DNA from: JAZGGS01 sp963764825
GTDB lineage: Bacteria > Bacteroidota > Ignavibacteria > Ignavibacteriales > Ignavibacteriaceae
DNA: 64,000 nt
Direction of reading: 5' to 3'
Assembly (NCBI GenBank): GCA_963764825.1
Contig: CAVXUA010000008.1
Coordinates: 62,001 to 126,000 of the forward strand
Numbering within the stretch: the first letter of the stretch is position 1; each line of letters opens with the position of its first letter. Below, in pieces: positions 50,534-59,818 of the stretch. The notes beneath the pieces are model-generated. The model saw nothing but the letters and a program-made list of their open reading frames with translations, was not told where the DNA came from and searched no databases. Both the position numbers and the translations under genes were made by a program.

Positions 50534-51432
50534 TGTTAACCAGCTTTCCTGCAACAAAATTCTTTACTTTGGCGTAATCCACAGCATCAAACCAATTAAT
50601 TTCCACACCTTCTTTTTCCATTTTTCTAAACCAGGTCATTTGTCTTTTTGCAAATTTGTGAATCGCCCGGTTTAATTCCTGGAACATCAGTTCGTAGTCA
50701 ATTTCCGCTTCCAGGTAGAGAGATATGTACTTATACTCAAGTCCAAAGAATTTTAGTTTATCGTGAGTAATTCCGGAACTCAATAATTTTTTAACTTCCT
50801 CAATCATTCCTTCATCAAGCCGCTTTTTTAATCTCTTAGTTATTCTTCTTTTTATCTCATCCCGATCTGATACTTATTCCAATATTCAATGAAGTTATTT
50901 TTTTATCAATATTTTTACTTTTCTGATGTGCTTTTTCTACAAGGATGGCAGCAATAATTCTCTCCTTATGAACAAAGTCAGTGATGTTATGAAGTTTTGG
51001 ACCCAGATTTAATAATATTTTTTTTAACTCCTCAACTGGTAAGATGCTCAATGATTCATAGTCCTTATCAGAGTAGTCAACTTCGGGAAGATGATAATTT
51101 TGTAAAACAGAACTGAGGTACATACCCGTACCACCAACAAGAAAAGGAAGTTTTTTTCTATTCTTAACTTCCCGGTGAGCTTTTATAAAATCATTTCTAA
51201 ACCTGAAAAGATTATATTCCTCGGTTGGATCAGCAATATCAATTAAGTGGAAGGCAACATTCTTGCTTTCATATTCCTTAAGGTCTTTACCGGTTCCAAT
51301 ATCCATTCCCCTGTAAACTTGCCTTGAATCTGCTGAAATAATTTCGCCGTTAAATTCAGATGCAAGATGTGCAGCAATTTCTGTTTTGCCGGTTGCTGTA
51401 GGGCCCAGAATTGTTACAAGATCGTAATCCAT
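50517..51432 (-). CDS. miaA: tRNA dimethylallyltransferase (frameshifted)
   Basis: About 304 residues after repair; adds a dimethylallyl group to A37 of tRNA. P-loop ILGPTATGKTEIA at the N-terminus, then EIISADSRQVYRGMDIGTGK, FLVGGTGMYLSSVLQ, and in the second part DRDEIKRRITKRLKKRLDEGM, FGLEYKYISLYLE and FAKRQMTWFRK. One extra base at a GATC near 50868 breaks the frame: removing it gives IGISIDRDEIKRRI, which fits the family well. Confidence 0.9.
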
Positions 51433-51477
51433 TACTAATAAATATTTCTTGAAGAAGAATTAAGAAATGAAATAAGC

Positions 51478-53469
51478 TTAAAGTTCTTCAAAATCATTTT
51501 CTATGGGAAGACTTAAAATAAAAGTTGTTCCTTCAGAAGAACTTTCAAAACTGATTTTACCTTCATGAGCATCCATAATATTTTTTGCAAGTAATAATCC
51601 TAAACCTTCTCCGGCTTCGTTTCCTTCAGTAAAAAAGGGTTCGAAAATTTTATCCTGAATTTCCTCAGGAATGCCAGGACCTTCATCCCTGATATTTAGA
51701 ATCATCCACCTGTCTGTAAGCTCGGTACTTAAATAAACAACTCCACCTTCCTGCGAAAAATCACAGGCGTTTTTAATAACCTGGAAAACAGCGGTATAGT
51801 ACTTTGAGCGGTCTATATTTACTACAGTACCATCCCCGATCCTCTTGAACAGCTTAACTTCGCGCATCTCGCAATATTCCGATAGCAACTCAAGTAAATC
51901 ATCAATAAGCTCACTAAAATGGGTTTTATTTGTTACGGTTCCAGAACAATTATTTGAGCAGCTAATTATAGAACTGGCAAGGTCTTCAATTGAGTGTGCC
52001 TGCTTTTGCAGCATTCTTATAACTTCATCCACATCTTCAGGTAGATTTTTTTGGCTCAATAAATCGGAATAATTATTTATGATTTTTAAAGGAGATTTGA
52101 TATCATTTAAAATAAACTTTTCGAGCCGTGTGCTTAGCGATAATTTATCTTGTTTCAATAGCTCTTCGATTTCAGTTGCTCTTACAATTGCTCTCTCAAT
52201 TTGTTTTGAAACCATTGTAATGTAAGTGATTTCGTCTTCAGTGTACTTTTTGCTCTCTCTACTCAAGACTAATACGGCAATAGTATCGCCACCTTCATTA
52301 ATTACTGGAAAGTAGAGGATGCTTTTAAGCCGGGCACTTCCGGGCTGGTCAATTTTCGCAACAAAACGAGAATCATCAGTCGGTCGGTCGTAGTTAATAA
52401 TCTTTTTCTGAAGAGCACAATTACCTGCCAGACCTTCGGGGAGGACAAAATTTTCAACAGTATAAGAATCGTCGTTTTCGATAAGTTTTTGCATTTCCGA
52501 AATTTTCTCATCTACAAGCAAAAGCTCCGCACTTTCTGATTGAGTTAATTCTGTAATAGATTTTTTTATTGCTTTTACAGTATCAATGAGTTTCATGCCA
52601 CTGTAAATTCCGTCAATACACCCAAACACTTTCCTTAGTTGTTCCCTGTCCATCAGATCATTATCTTTTTCTTTTTCCTCTTCTAAAAATACTTCCTCTT
52701 CCTCGTCTTCAATATTTAGAACTGCATCATTTTGTTCAATTTTAAGATCCGTATCGCCAGCGTCAATCTCAAAATTAATATTATCAGGATCAATTTCTGA
52801 ATTATCAATCTCCTGCGGTTGTGTCTTACCAAGGTTTAGGAGTAAACTCTATTTTTTCTCCAGGTGTTTCTTCCGGTATCTTCCGAAAGTGTTCCTACAG
52901 GCTTCTCTTTTATCCCGGCAATCTGGTTGTTCAGGACTTAATTCTGGTGCATTTTCAGTTTCAATGTTATCATTCCGCTCATTACTAATTGCTTTGTTGC
53001 TAGCTCTAAAACTTATTGGTTTGGAAGCGCCGTTAAATTTGAAACTCGATTTAACTTCGGAACTTGTCTTGGGTAAGTGTATCTCACCGTAATTTTCAAG
53101 ATTAGAGTTTAAAGTTGGATTTCTTGCAATCAGTTTCCTGAAAAGTTTCTTTTCAAGTTTATATATAAGACAATTGCTGTTTGCAACTGCTGATGATATT
53201 CGACGGGTTTCATCAACAATTTCTTTTTCACCAAAAAAATCGTTAGAATTTTTATTGCTAACGTAACTTGCCCTTGGGTATTTAATCTTTACATCTCCCC
53301 TAAGCAGCAGATATAAATACTTGCTTTCGTCTCCGGCTTGATAGATGATCTCACCCTCTTTTAAGCGGGTAAAATTTTCCTGGTTAAAAAAAGATAAAAT
53401 AAGTGCTTCGCTTACACCAGTAAGCAATTTGTTTACTGTTATTTCCTTAATGTTTCTGTTTTGCTGCAT
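51478..53469 (-). CDS. cNMP-binding - GAF - histidine-kinase-type ATPase sensor (frameshifted linker)
   Basis: I read one protein of ~660 residues. Residues 1 to ~140: cyclic-nucleotide-binding-like barrel (FTRLKEGEIIYQAGDESKYL, YLLLRGDVKIKYPR). A long acidic, Pro-rich linker follows, interrupted by extra bases near 52911, 52869 and 52816; repaired it reads EDTEETPGEKIEFTPKP, then GKTQPQEIDNSEID. Then GAF (SAELLLVDEKI, LKSILYFPVINEGG) and HATPase_c (VIKNACDFS, DEGPGIPEEI, GEGLGLLLAKNI). The HisKA-like helix reads LNDIKSPLKIINNYSDLL, with Asn where the acceptor His would be. If the frames are real, these are two genes (51478-52653 and 52849-53469). Confidence 0.72.
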
Positions 53470-53621
53470 AAGATTAATGTATATTTATAACTACTTTTAA
53501 GGAATAATAAAGTTATAAGTATTTTCAGAGAATCACAAAATTGTAATACTCTTAATTAATTGAACTACTAAAAAAATGACCCCTAAACAGAATCCATATA
53601 AAAATACTTGCATCTTATCAA

Positions 53622-54182
53622 ATGGATGAGAAAAAACTAATTGCAAATGCGCAATCCGGCGACAAAAAAGCTCTTGCACAGGTAGTTAAAAATTACGAAC
53701 AGACTATCTATAATTTTGCTTTTAAAATTTGCAGAGATCGCGATAAAGCCGAGCAGATTATGCAGGAAACTTTTTACTCGATGATTAAATCTCTGCACCA
53801 GTTTGATGGGAAATCGAAATTGTCTACCTGGTTATACAGGATTGTTACTAATCATTGTTTAATGCTGGCAAGAAAAATTAAAAGCAGGCAGTTTGTTTCG
53901 ATTGATGATGATGAAGGTTTGTTTGAAGAGAAGTTTACTGCAGATTGGAGTTCTATTCCGTATAAGGGGGCAGAGAATAAAGAATTAAGAGAAAAACTTG
54001 ATGATGCAATTAAAAAACTTGCTCCCGAATACAGGATGATATTTTTATTACGGGATGTTGAAGGTCTCTCTACTGAAGAAACTGCACAGGTTACCGAACT
54101 TACAGTGCCTGCGGTTAAATCTCGTTTGCATAGAGCAAGAGCTTTTTTAAGAAAAGAACTTAATCAGGCATTTATAAAATGA
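53622..54182 (+). CDS. ECF-type RNA polymerase sigma factor
   Basis: 186 residues with sigma region 2 (YNFAFKICRDRDKAEQIMQE; STWLYRIVTNHCL) and region 4 (KLAPEYRMIFLLRDVEGLST; VKSRLHRARAFLRKEL). The length and lack of regions 1 and 3 put it in the ECF group. It is encoded divergently from the cNMP/GAF sensor across a 152-base AT-rich gap. Its stop overlaps the start of the zinc-finger gene (ATGA), the usual sigma/anti-sigma coupling. Confidence 0.92.
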   Translation: MDEKKLIANAQSGDKKALAQVVKNYEQTIYNFAFKICRDRDKAEQIMQETFYSMIKSLHQFDGKSKLSTWLYRIVTNHCLMLARKIKSRQFVSIDDDEGLFEEKFTADWSSIPYKGAENKELREKLDDAIKKLAPEYRMIFLLRDVEGLSTEETAQVTELTVPAVKSRLHRARAFLRKELNQAFIK

Positions 54183-54415
54183 GCAAAGAAAAAATAGAGT
54201 GCAAAGAAGTAATGAAGTATGTTTGCCAGAGTCTTGGCGATGACCTTAACTCTGAAAAATGCGCTGCGATTAAAGCTCATCTTGATGAATGCGAAGACTG
54301 TAAAAACTATTTTAAATCGGTTGAGATAACTATTGATTGCTACCGAAAGTACAACGTAGATTTACCTGAAGATGCTCATAATCGCCTTATGAAGTTTTTA
54401 GATTTAGAAGAATAA
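54179..54415 (+). CDS. Small zinc-finger anti-sigma-like protein
   Basis: 78 residues. The zf-HC2 pattern is AHLDECEDCKNYF (His-x3-Cys-x2-Cys) after an N-terminal Cys (KIECKEVMKYV). It has no membrane segment, so it would be a soluble zinc-binding anti-sigma factor for the sigma factor encoded just before it. The assignment rests on the overlap and the motif. Confidence 0.8.
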   Translation: MSKEKIECKEVMKYVCQSLGDDLNSEKCAAIKAHLDECEDCKNYFKSVEITIDCYRKYNVDLPEDAHNRLMKFLDLEE

Positions 54416-54472
54416 AATTATTCGCCAATTAAATACAAATCGTTTGTAATAAAAAAATAATAAGAGGAAAAA

Positions 54473-54721
54473 ATGCCAGTTTTTGAGTATAAGTGTACAG
54501 AGTGTAATAATAAATTTGAAATACTACATAAATCATCAACAAACCAGCAAGAAGTAACCTGCCCGAAATGTAACTCATCAAAAAATAAAAAATTATTTTC
54601 CGCTTTCAGTGCATCGGTAGAGTCATCATCTTTTAGCGGAAGCAGCTGCGCTACCGGAAATTGCGGTATTCCTGAACCTGCACAAGGTGGATGCGCTTCA
54701 GGGATGTGTGGTTTAAATTAG
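54473..54721 (+). CDS. FmdB-type zinc ribbon protein
   Basis: 82 residues with MPVFEYKCTECNNKFEI and VTCPKCNSS, the two CxxC knuckles of the FmdB regulatory domain. The C-terminal half is low-complexity Ser/Gly/Cys (SSCATGNCGIPEP, GGCASGMCGLN). An AGAGG RBS precedes the ATG. Function of the family is not settled. Confidence 0.88.
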   Translation: MPVFEYKCTECNNKFEILHKSSTNQQEVTCPKCNSSKNKKLFSAFSASVESSSFSGSSCATGNCGIPEPAQGGCASGMCGLN

Positions 54722-54750
54722 ACCATCAATCATATTCAAAAAGGATTAAA

Positions 54751-55197
54751 TTGATTAGAATATTAACCATATTCTTCCTGGTTATATTCCTTTCTAATTC
54801 GTGTGCACAAAACGATCCGGAAACAACTATGAGTGTTGACCGAACTTAAAGAGAAACTGCAAAGTGACTCTATGCTTGTTCTACTGGATGTGAGAACTCC
54901 GGCTGAATTGGAAAGCACGCTGGGCAAAAATTGATGGTGTAATAAATATCCCGCTGCATGAGCTTGAAGGAAGACTGAATGAGCTGGAAGCTTACAAAGA
55001 TTATCAAATTGCTGTTATCTGTAAAATTGGTATAAGATCTGGAAGAGCAACAGAGATATCTAATTAAGAAGGGTTTTAATGCAAAAAATGTTTTGGGCGG
55101 AATGACTGAATACCGTGCGGCTAATAATGGTGACGGAATAAAAATTAACTATTCCAAAGGTCTTTTTGTTTTTCTTTTTGGGATAAGTAGATTGTAA
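54751..55197 (+). CDS. Rhodanese-domain lipoprotein (three frameshifts)
   Basis: About 147 residues after repair. The start is TTG 54751 after AAGGA; it gives IRILTIFFLVIFLSNSC, a lipobox-type signal. The rhodanese domain reads LVLLDVRTPAELES, IDGVINIPLHELEGRLNEL, AVICKIGIRSGRA (active-site Cys loop) and NVLGGMTEYRAANNG. The frame is broken near 54839, in the A-run near 54929 and near 55062. A periplasmic sulfurtransferase or persulfide carrier role is likely for the family. Confidence 0.8.
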
Positions 55198-55253
55198 TGG
55201 GAAATAAAATGTTGCAACACAACTAATTATTATTGCAGGAGTTTAACTTTACA

Positions 55254-55403
55254 ATGCCCGAAAAAGATAAAATAAAAGTTAAGAAGAAGAAAAAACGGGT
55301 CCCCCTTCCTAAAAAACCTCCAAAGATTGAGGAGGATAAAAAAACATACAACAGGAAAAAAGAAAAAGATAAGCTTAGAAAAAAAAGAGCTAAGAAAGAG
55401 TAG
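55254..55403 (+). CDS. 49-residue highly basic protein, unknown
   Basis: ATG 55254, preceded by a GCAGGAG at about -14, opens 49 codons: MPEKDKIKVKKKKKR, VPLPKKPPKIEEDKK, then TYNRKKEKDK and a KKRAKKE end. About half of the residues are Lys or Arg. It has no recognised family. It may be a nucleic-acid-binding or ribosome-associated small protein. It ends 6 bases ahead of the glycosyltransferase start, which supports it being a real gene in a run. Confidence 0.55.
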   Translation: MPEKDKIKVKKKKKRVPLPKKPPKIEEDKKTYNRKKEKDKLRKKRAKKE

Positions 55404-55409
55404 ATTTGT

Positions 55410-56222
55410 ATGCCCAAAGCAACCGTTATTGCTGCGTTTTATAAAAAAATTAATTATCTGCAATTAGTACTTGCCGGATTTGAAAGACAAACTGAACAAA
55501 ATTTTGAATTAATCATTGCTGATGATGGATCGCAGGAAGAAGTTGTAAATGAGATAAAAAAGATTTCCGCCAATCATTCATTTTCAATAAAACATATCTG
55601 GCATGAAGATAAAGGATTCAGAAAAAACAAAATTCTTAACAAAGCAATTACTGAATCTGAATCGGATTATCTTATTTTCATCGATGCTGATTGTATCCCC
55701 CATAGAGGATTTGTTGATGGACATCTGAATTATGCGCAAAAAAATTTACTACTTACAGGAAGACGCGTAAATCTCTCACAGAAAGTAACTAATCAACTAA
55801 CTGAAGAAAATGTGCGGAGGGGTTTTCTTGAAAAAAATCTTTTTGGATTAATTACGGACGGGTTGTTTGGTGATTCAATTGATGTTGAAAAAGGATTTTA
55901 TTTCAGGAATAAATTAATATTGAAATATTTTAACAGAAAAAACCGGGGAATACTCGGTTGTAATTTTTCAGTGTTTAAAGAAGACATTTTAAAGTAAACG
56001 GATTTCGATGAACGTTATGAAAATCCTTCTATCGGAGAGGATTCAGACCTCCAGTTCAGACTTGAGTTACTGGGAGTAAAAATAAAATCGATCAATCACG
56101 CTGCCGTGCAATATCATCTTTATCATAAACTGCTGGAGAGGCTTGAGAAAAATCTTAGAATGTTCGATAAAGTAAAGCAGCAAAAAATTGCCTTTACACC
56201 CTTCGGGATCTCAAAAAGTTAA
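55410..56222 (+). CDS. Family 2 glycosyltransferase (one frameshift)
   Basis: About 270 residues. N-terminal GT-A nucleotide domain: TVIAAFYKKINYLQLVL, FELIIADDGSQEEVV, YLIFIDADCIPHRGFVDGH (DxD), RGILGCNFSVFKEDI, and after the break VNGFDERYENPSIGEDSDLQ (catalytic acid region). The indel lies near 55994. The galactosyl/chondroitin-synthase-like subgroup shares the GCNFSVFKED form. The target glycan is unknown. Confidence 0.85.
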
Positions 56223-56351
56223 AAAATCTCATTTTTTATTATTTTCAATTAGTAAAAATCTATTCTTCCTAAAATTATTTGGTAAATTATCTTAATATAC
56301 CTTATATTCAGGGGTCTAATTTTGTATTTATCCTAAATAATTAAGGTTATT

Positions 56352-56798
56352 ATGCTTGACAACCTGGATTTGAAAATACTCAGGACACTCCAACAAAACG
56401 GAAGAACAAAACGTAACGAGCTTGCCGAGCTGGTTGGTTTATCCATCCCTTCTGTTAGTGACAGATTAAAAAAGCTTGAATCTAATGGGATTATTGAAGG
56501 CTATTATGCAAAAGTAAAGAGGCAGGCGTTCGGTTTTGATATACTGGCATTCATTATGGTTATGATGGATTCATCAAAGCACTATAAAGATTTAATAAAG
56601 CATGTAGAAAAACATCCTAATATTATTGAGTGTTATTCAGTCTTGGGAGAAGGCTCTCATTTATTAAAAGTTGCTGTTAAGAATACCGAATCGCTTGAAA
56701 AACTTCTTAGTGAAATTCAAACTTGGACTGGGGTTACCAGCACCAACACTACTTTTGTTCTTTCTGCAATTAAAGAAACAACAGAAATTAATATCTAA
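56352..56798 (+). CDS. Lrp/AsnC-family transcriptional regulator
   Basis: 148 residues: winged HTH (LKILRTLQQNGRTKRNELAE; GLSIPSVSDRLKKLESNG) and RAM ligand-binding domain (PNIIECYSVLGEGSHLLKV, TTFVLSAIKETTEI). It lies 29 bases upstream of glnA on the same strand, so it may control nitrogen assimilation and be autoregulated. The AT-rich 129-base gap upstream is the likely operator region. Confidence 0.9.
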   Translation: MLDNLDLKILRTLQQNGRTKRNELAELVGLSIPSVSDRLKKLESNGIIEGYYAKVKRQAFGFDILAFIMVMMDSSKHYKDLIKHVEKHPNIIECYSVLGEGSHLLKVAVKNTESLEKLLSEIQTWTGVTSTNTTFVLSAIKETTEINI

Positions 56799-56827
56799 AT
56801 AAAAATAATAATTATAAGGAATGTAGC

Positions 56828-58257
56828 ATGGCTAAAACAGAAACACCTGTTGAAAAAGTTCTTAAATTCATTAAGAATAATAAGATCAAATTCATTGATT
56901 TAAAGTTTATGGACTTCCCAGGGCAATGGCAGCATTTTACTGTGCCAGCCAGCCAGTTCGATAAAAACTCATTTGTTGATGGTTTTGGTTTCGATGGTTC
57001 ATCAATGCGTGGATGGAAGAGGATTGATGAGAGCGATATGTTGATCATCCCAGATCCTGAAACAATGTTTGTTGATCCGTTTATTGAAGCGCCTACAATA
57101 AGTTTAATCTGTGATGTTTACGAACCTGCAACAAAAGAAAAATATTCGCGCTGCCCAAGGAATGTTGCACAAAAAGCAACTGCTCATCTTAAAACTACAG
57201 GGATTGCTGATACCGTTTACTTTGGACAGGAAGCAGAATTTTTTGTTTTTGATGATGTGCAATTCGATTCGCAGCCAAACAGCAGTTTTTATTTTGTTGA
57301 TTCTGTGGAAGGAAGATGGAACACCGGAAGGGAAGAAAATCCGAACCTTGGATACAAACCGCGTTATAAAGAAGGTTATTTTCCTGTTCCCCCAACAGAT
57401 TCTTTAAATGATCTGAGGAATGAAATGGTAATGAATCTTATTGATTGCGGGATAGAGGTTGAAGCCCAGCATCACGAAGTTGCAAGCGGCGGGCAGTGCG
57501 AAATTGATCTTCGCTTTGCACCACTTGTTAAAGCTTCGGATGAACTGTTGATGTTTAAATACATTGTAAAAAACACAGCTCGTAAGAACAATAAATCAGT
57601 TACATTACATGCCAAAACCTATCCAGGGAGATAACGGCAGCGGAATGCATGTTCATACAAGCTTGTGGAAAAAAGGTAAACCGTTATTTGCAGGATCAGG
57701 TTATGCAGGATTAAGTGAAATGGCACTTTATTTTATCGGTGGAATTTTAAAGCACGCTGCATCTCTTATTAGCATTTACAAATCCTACAACCAATTCATA
57801 TAAAAGATTAGTTCCGGGTTTCGAAGCACCGGTAAACCTTGCTTATTCGCAGCGTAACAGGAGTGCTGCAATCAGAATTCCAATGTATTCTGCAAACCCA
57901 AAATCAAAAAGATTGGAATTTAGATGTCCCGATCCCTCAGCAAATCCTTACCTTGCATTTTCTGCAATTCTTATGGCTGGATTGGATGGTATAATTAACA
58001 GGATTGATCCGGGTGAACCGCTTGATAAAGATATTTATGATATGGAGCCCGAAGAGTTGAAAGACGTACCTTCAACGCCGGGCAGCTTACAGGATGCATT
58101 GAAAGCATTAGCTGAAGATCATGAGTATCTGCTTAAAGGTGATGTGTTTACTGAAGATGTAATTGAAACATGGATAAATTATAAAATGGATAGAGAAGTA
58201 AAACCGATGGCTTTGCAGCCACATCCGTTTGAGTTTGGTTTGTATTATGATGTATAG
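56828..58257 (+). CDS. glnA: Glutamine synthetase, type I (two frameshifts)
   Basis: About 475 residues after repair; ATP-dependent amidation of glutamate. Seen: FMDFPGQWQHFTVP, DGFGFDGSSMRGWKRI, YFGQEAEFFVFD, EVEAQHHEVASGGQCEIDLRF, MPKPIQGDNGSGMHVHTSLW, TNPTTNSYKRLVPGFEAPV, NRSAAIRIP and FRCPDPSANPYLAFSA. LDKDIYDMEPEEL holds the Tyr that is adenylylated in GSI-beta enzymes. Breaks lie near 57605 and 57770. A good AAGGA RBS precedes the ATG. Confidence 0.93.
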
Positions 58258-58266
58258 TTAGCTAAA

Positions 58267-58297
58267 AGTGCCAGTCACTTTAAAAGTGGCTGGCACT
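58267..58297. other. 14-bp inverted repeat downstream of glnA
   Basis: AGTGCCAGTCACTT (58267-58280) pairs with AAGTGGCTGGCACT (58284-58297) with one G-U pair and a 3-base loop. It is placed 10 bases after the glnA stop and could act as a terminator or 3'-end stabiliser, but no T-run follows; it would serve the convergent lipoprotein gene in the other direction too. Confidence 0.5.
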
Positions 58298-58365
58298 AAA
58301 TACTACTTAAAATGTAGTTTTTGAAGATTCATAAACATTCATTTAATATCTACAAATGTTATGAT

Positions 58366-59085
58366 TTATTTTTTCATCATTCCTATATTTCCATTTCCAA
58401 TACTTAATGCAATACCTCCGGCTCCATTCCCAAGAGTTCCGCTAAGTTGATTATTTGAAGATTGCTGGTTAGTAAAATTTAATCCATTATTACTTATTGT
58501 ACCATTACCAACTGAAGCTGTGAGATTTGCATTTGTGTTGCCCGGAATAATAAAATCAATGTTGCCGTTCCCCAAGGCGATTGATACTGCGCAAGTATCT
58601 TCTAATGTTAAGTTCGTAATTACATTCCCATTACCCAAATTAATAACTGTTGCCTTTGTAATGGAGTTTAATATGATGTTGCCATTGCCGTGTGCAATTT
58701 CGAAATTTAAATTATTTGGCAAAACAATATCAAAGCTGATCTCGTAATCACGATCACTATTCATGGGGTGATCAACCTCAAACTTTATATTATCTGTATT
58801 TTCCTCTATCGAGATATCAATATCTAGTATGTGAGATTGTGCGTCACTTTCACTTATATCACTTTTCACTTTCTTTACGATATCACAATACAAATTACTC
58901 GTAGTATCCGAACTAGTGATAATAATGTTACCATTTGTATTATAAACAATGAGAGCTGTTTGTGTTATAAGATTTATAGTGTGGGATTCAGTTGCTTCTG
59001 ATTCATAGGTAAAAACTGATATTGAATTCTCGTTACAACTCCAGTACAGCAGTGCAAATAGAATAAGTAATATTAATTTTTGCAT
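58366..59085 (-). CDS. DUF4097-like beta-repeat lipoprotein
   Basis: 239 residues. The signal peptide MQKLILLILFALLYWSC ends in a lipobox Cys. The second half is a ladder of Gly-Asn-Gly-Asn turns (AHGNGNIILNS, NLGNGNVITN, ALGNGNIDFI, SVGNGTISNN, SIGNGNIGMM) about every 20 residues, which suggests a right-handed beta solenoid of the DUF4097/DUF2807 type. It is probably anchored in the outer membrane or periplasm. Function unknown. Confidence 0.78.
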   Translation of the reverse strand: MQKLILLILFALLYWSCNENSISVFTYESEATESHTINLITQTALIVYNTNGNIIITSSDTTSNLYCDIVKKVKSDISESDAQSHILDIDISIEENTDNIKFEVDHPMNSDRDYEISFDIVLPNNLNFEIAHGNGNIILNSITKATVINLGNGNVITNLTLEDTCAVSIALGNGNIDFIIPGNTNANLTASVGNGTISNNGLNFTNQQSSNNQLSGTLGNGAGGIALSIGNGNIGMMKK

Positions 59086-59409
59086 TTCATCCTCCGAATA
59101 GATTTTTTGCTAAAACTATATACCAGAGAGGAGCGAATACGTAGAGATTAAAACAAGCAGTAATTAGATAAAATCCCACCTCTGCGTATATCATCAATTA
59201 TTTTACAAATAAAACCTATTGATAAATGTAAATGGAAGCAATTAGCACAGGATGGCTGGTGGGAAATAGAAATCATCGGTGATTAAGTTGTTTAATATGA
59301 AATTTGCTAATAGTGGCTTCCGTTTATATTGTGATTTGAAACCCAAATACAATTGTTCTTTCTCGAAAATAATTATCAAATTTATGCTGCATTAATATTT
59401 TTAATTCTG
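59086..59409. other. Gap of 324 bases; possible gene remnant
   Basis: It is mostly without signal. On the + strand, 59167-59286 is open for 39 codons ending in a stop, and part of it reads naturally (KPIDKCKWKQLAQDGWWEIE) but has no start codon or RBS. It may be the tail of a decayed gene. No other frame, hairpin with T-run or repeat was seen. Confidence 0.3.
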
Positions 59410-59748
59410 CTATTCCGTTATCCACTCCTTCCACACTTCCGGTTGATAACCAACTGTAGCTAATTTACTATTTCTTACAATTGGGGTTTTAAACAATAGA
59501 GGATCATTCAATAATTCTTTTTCATTATCATAGACCATAAACTCCAAATTTTTCTTTTTAAATTGCTTTCCCTCATCATCAAAAAGATCATCAATTGGAA
59601 CGGATCTCTTAATATTTTCAAGCTCACCTTTTGCAATTCCTTTCTCGGTAAGATTCCTGAAATGAAACGGTATTCTTCGCTCTTTAAAGAATCGTTCAGC
59701 TTTTTGCGTTTCCTTACATTTTTTTGTTCCAAATATTTGAATGTTCAT
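59410..59748 (-). CDS. ArsC/Spx-family thioredoxin-fold protein
   Basis: 112 residues: IQIFGTKKCKETQKAERFF with a single active Cys (CxxT), KERRIPFHFRNLTEKG, LLNDPLLFKTPIVRNS and TVGYQPEVWKEWI. The family includes arsenate reductases of the glutaredoxin type and the Spx/MgsR regulators. Without an ars operon nearby, and with no CxxC, the function cannot be fixed. Confidence 0.8.
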   Translation of the reverse strand: MNIQIFGTKKCKETQKAERFFKERRIPFHFRNLTEKGIAKGELENIKRSVPIDDLFDDEGKQFKKKNLEFMVYDNEKELLNDPLLFKTPIVRNSKLATVGYQPEVWKEWITE

Positions 59749-59818
59749 TTTGAAACCCTTTTAAACACCTTTTAATATTATTCAATTAAAACTATTTTTA
59801 ATAACCTGTAAATACAAC

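Noticed and set aside
1..58257. Programmed +1 frameshifting as a general feature
   Set aside because: The shift sites have no in-frame stop or shared slippery sequence, deletions also occur, and essential enzymes are hit repeatedly; sequence error is simpler. Kept as a finding only for checking.
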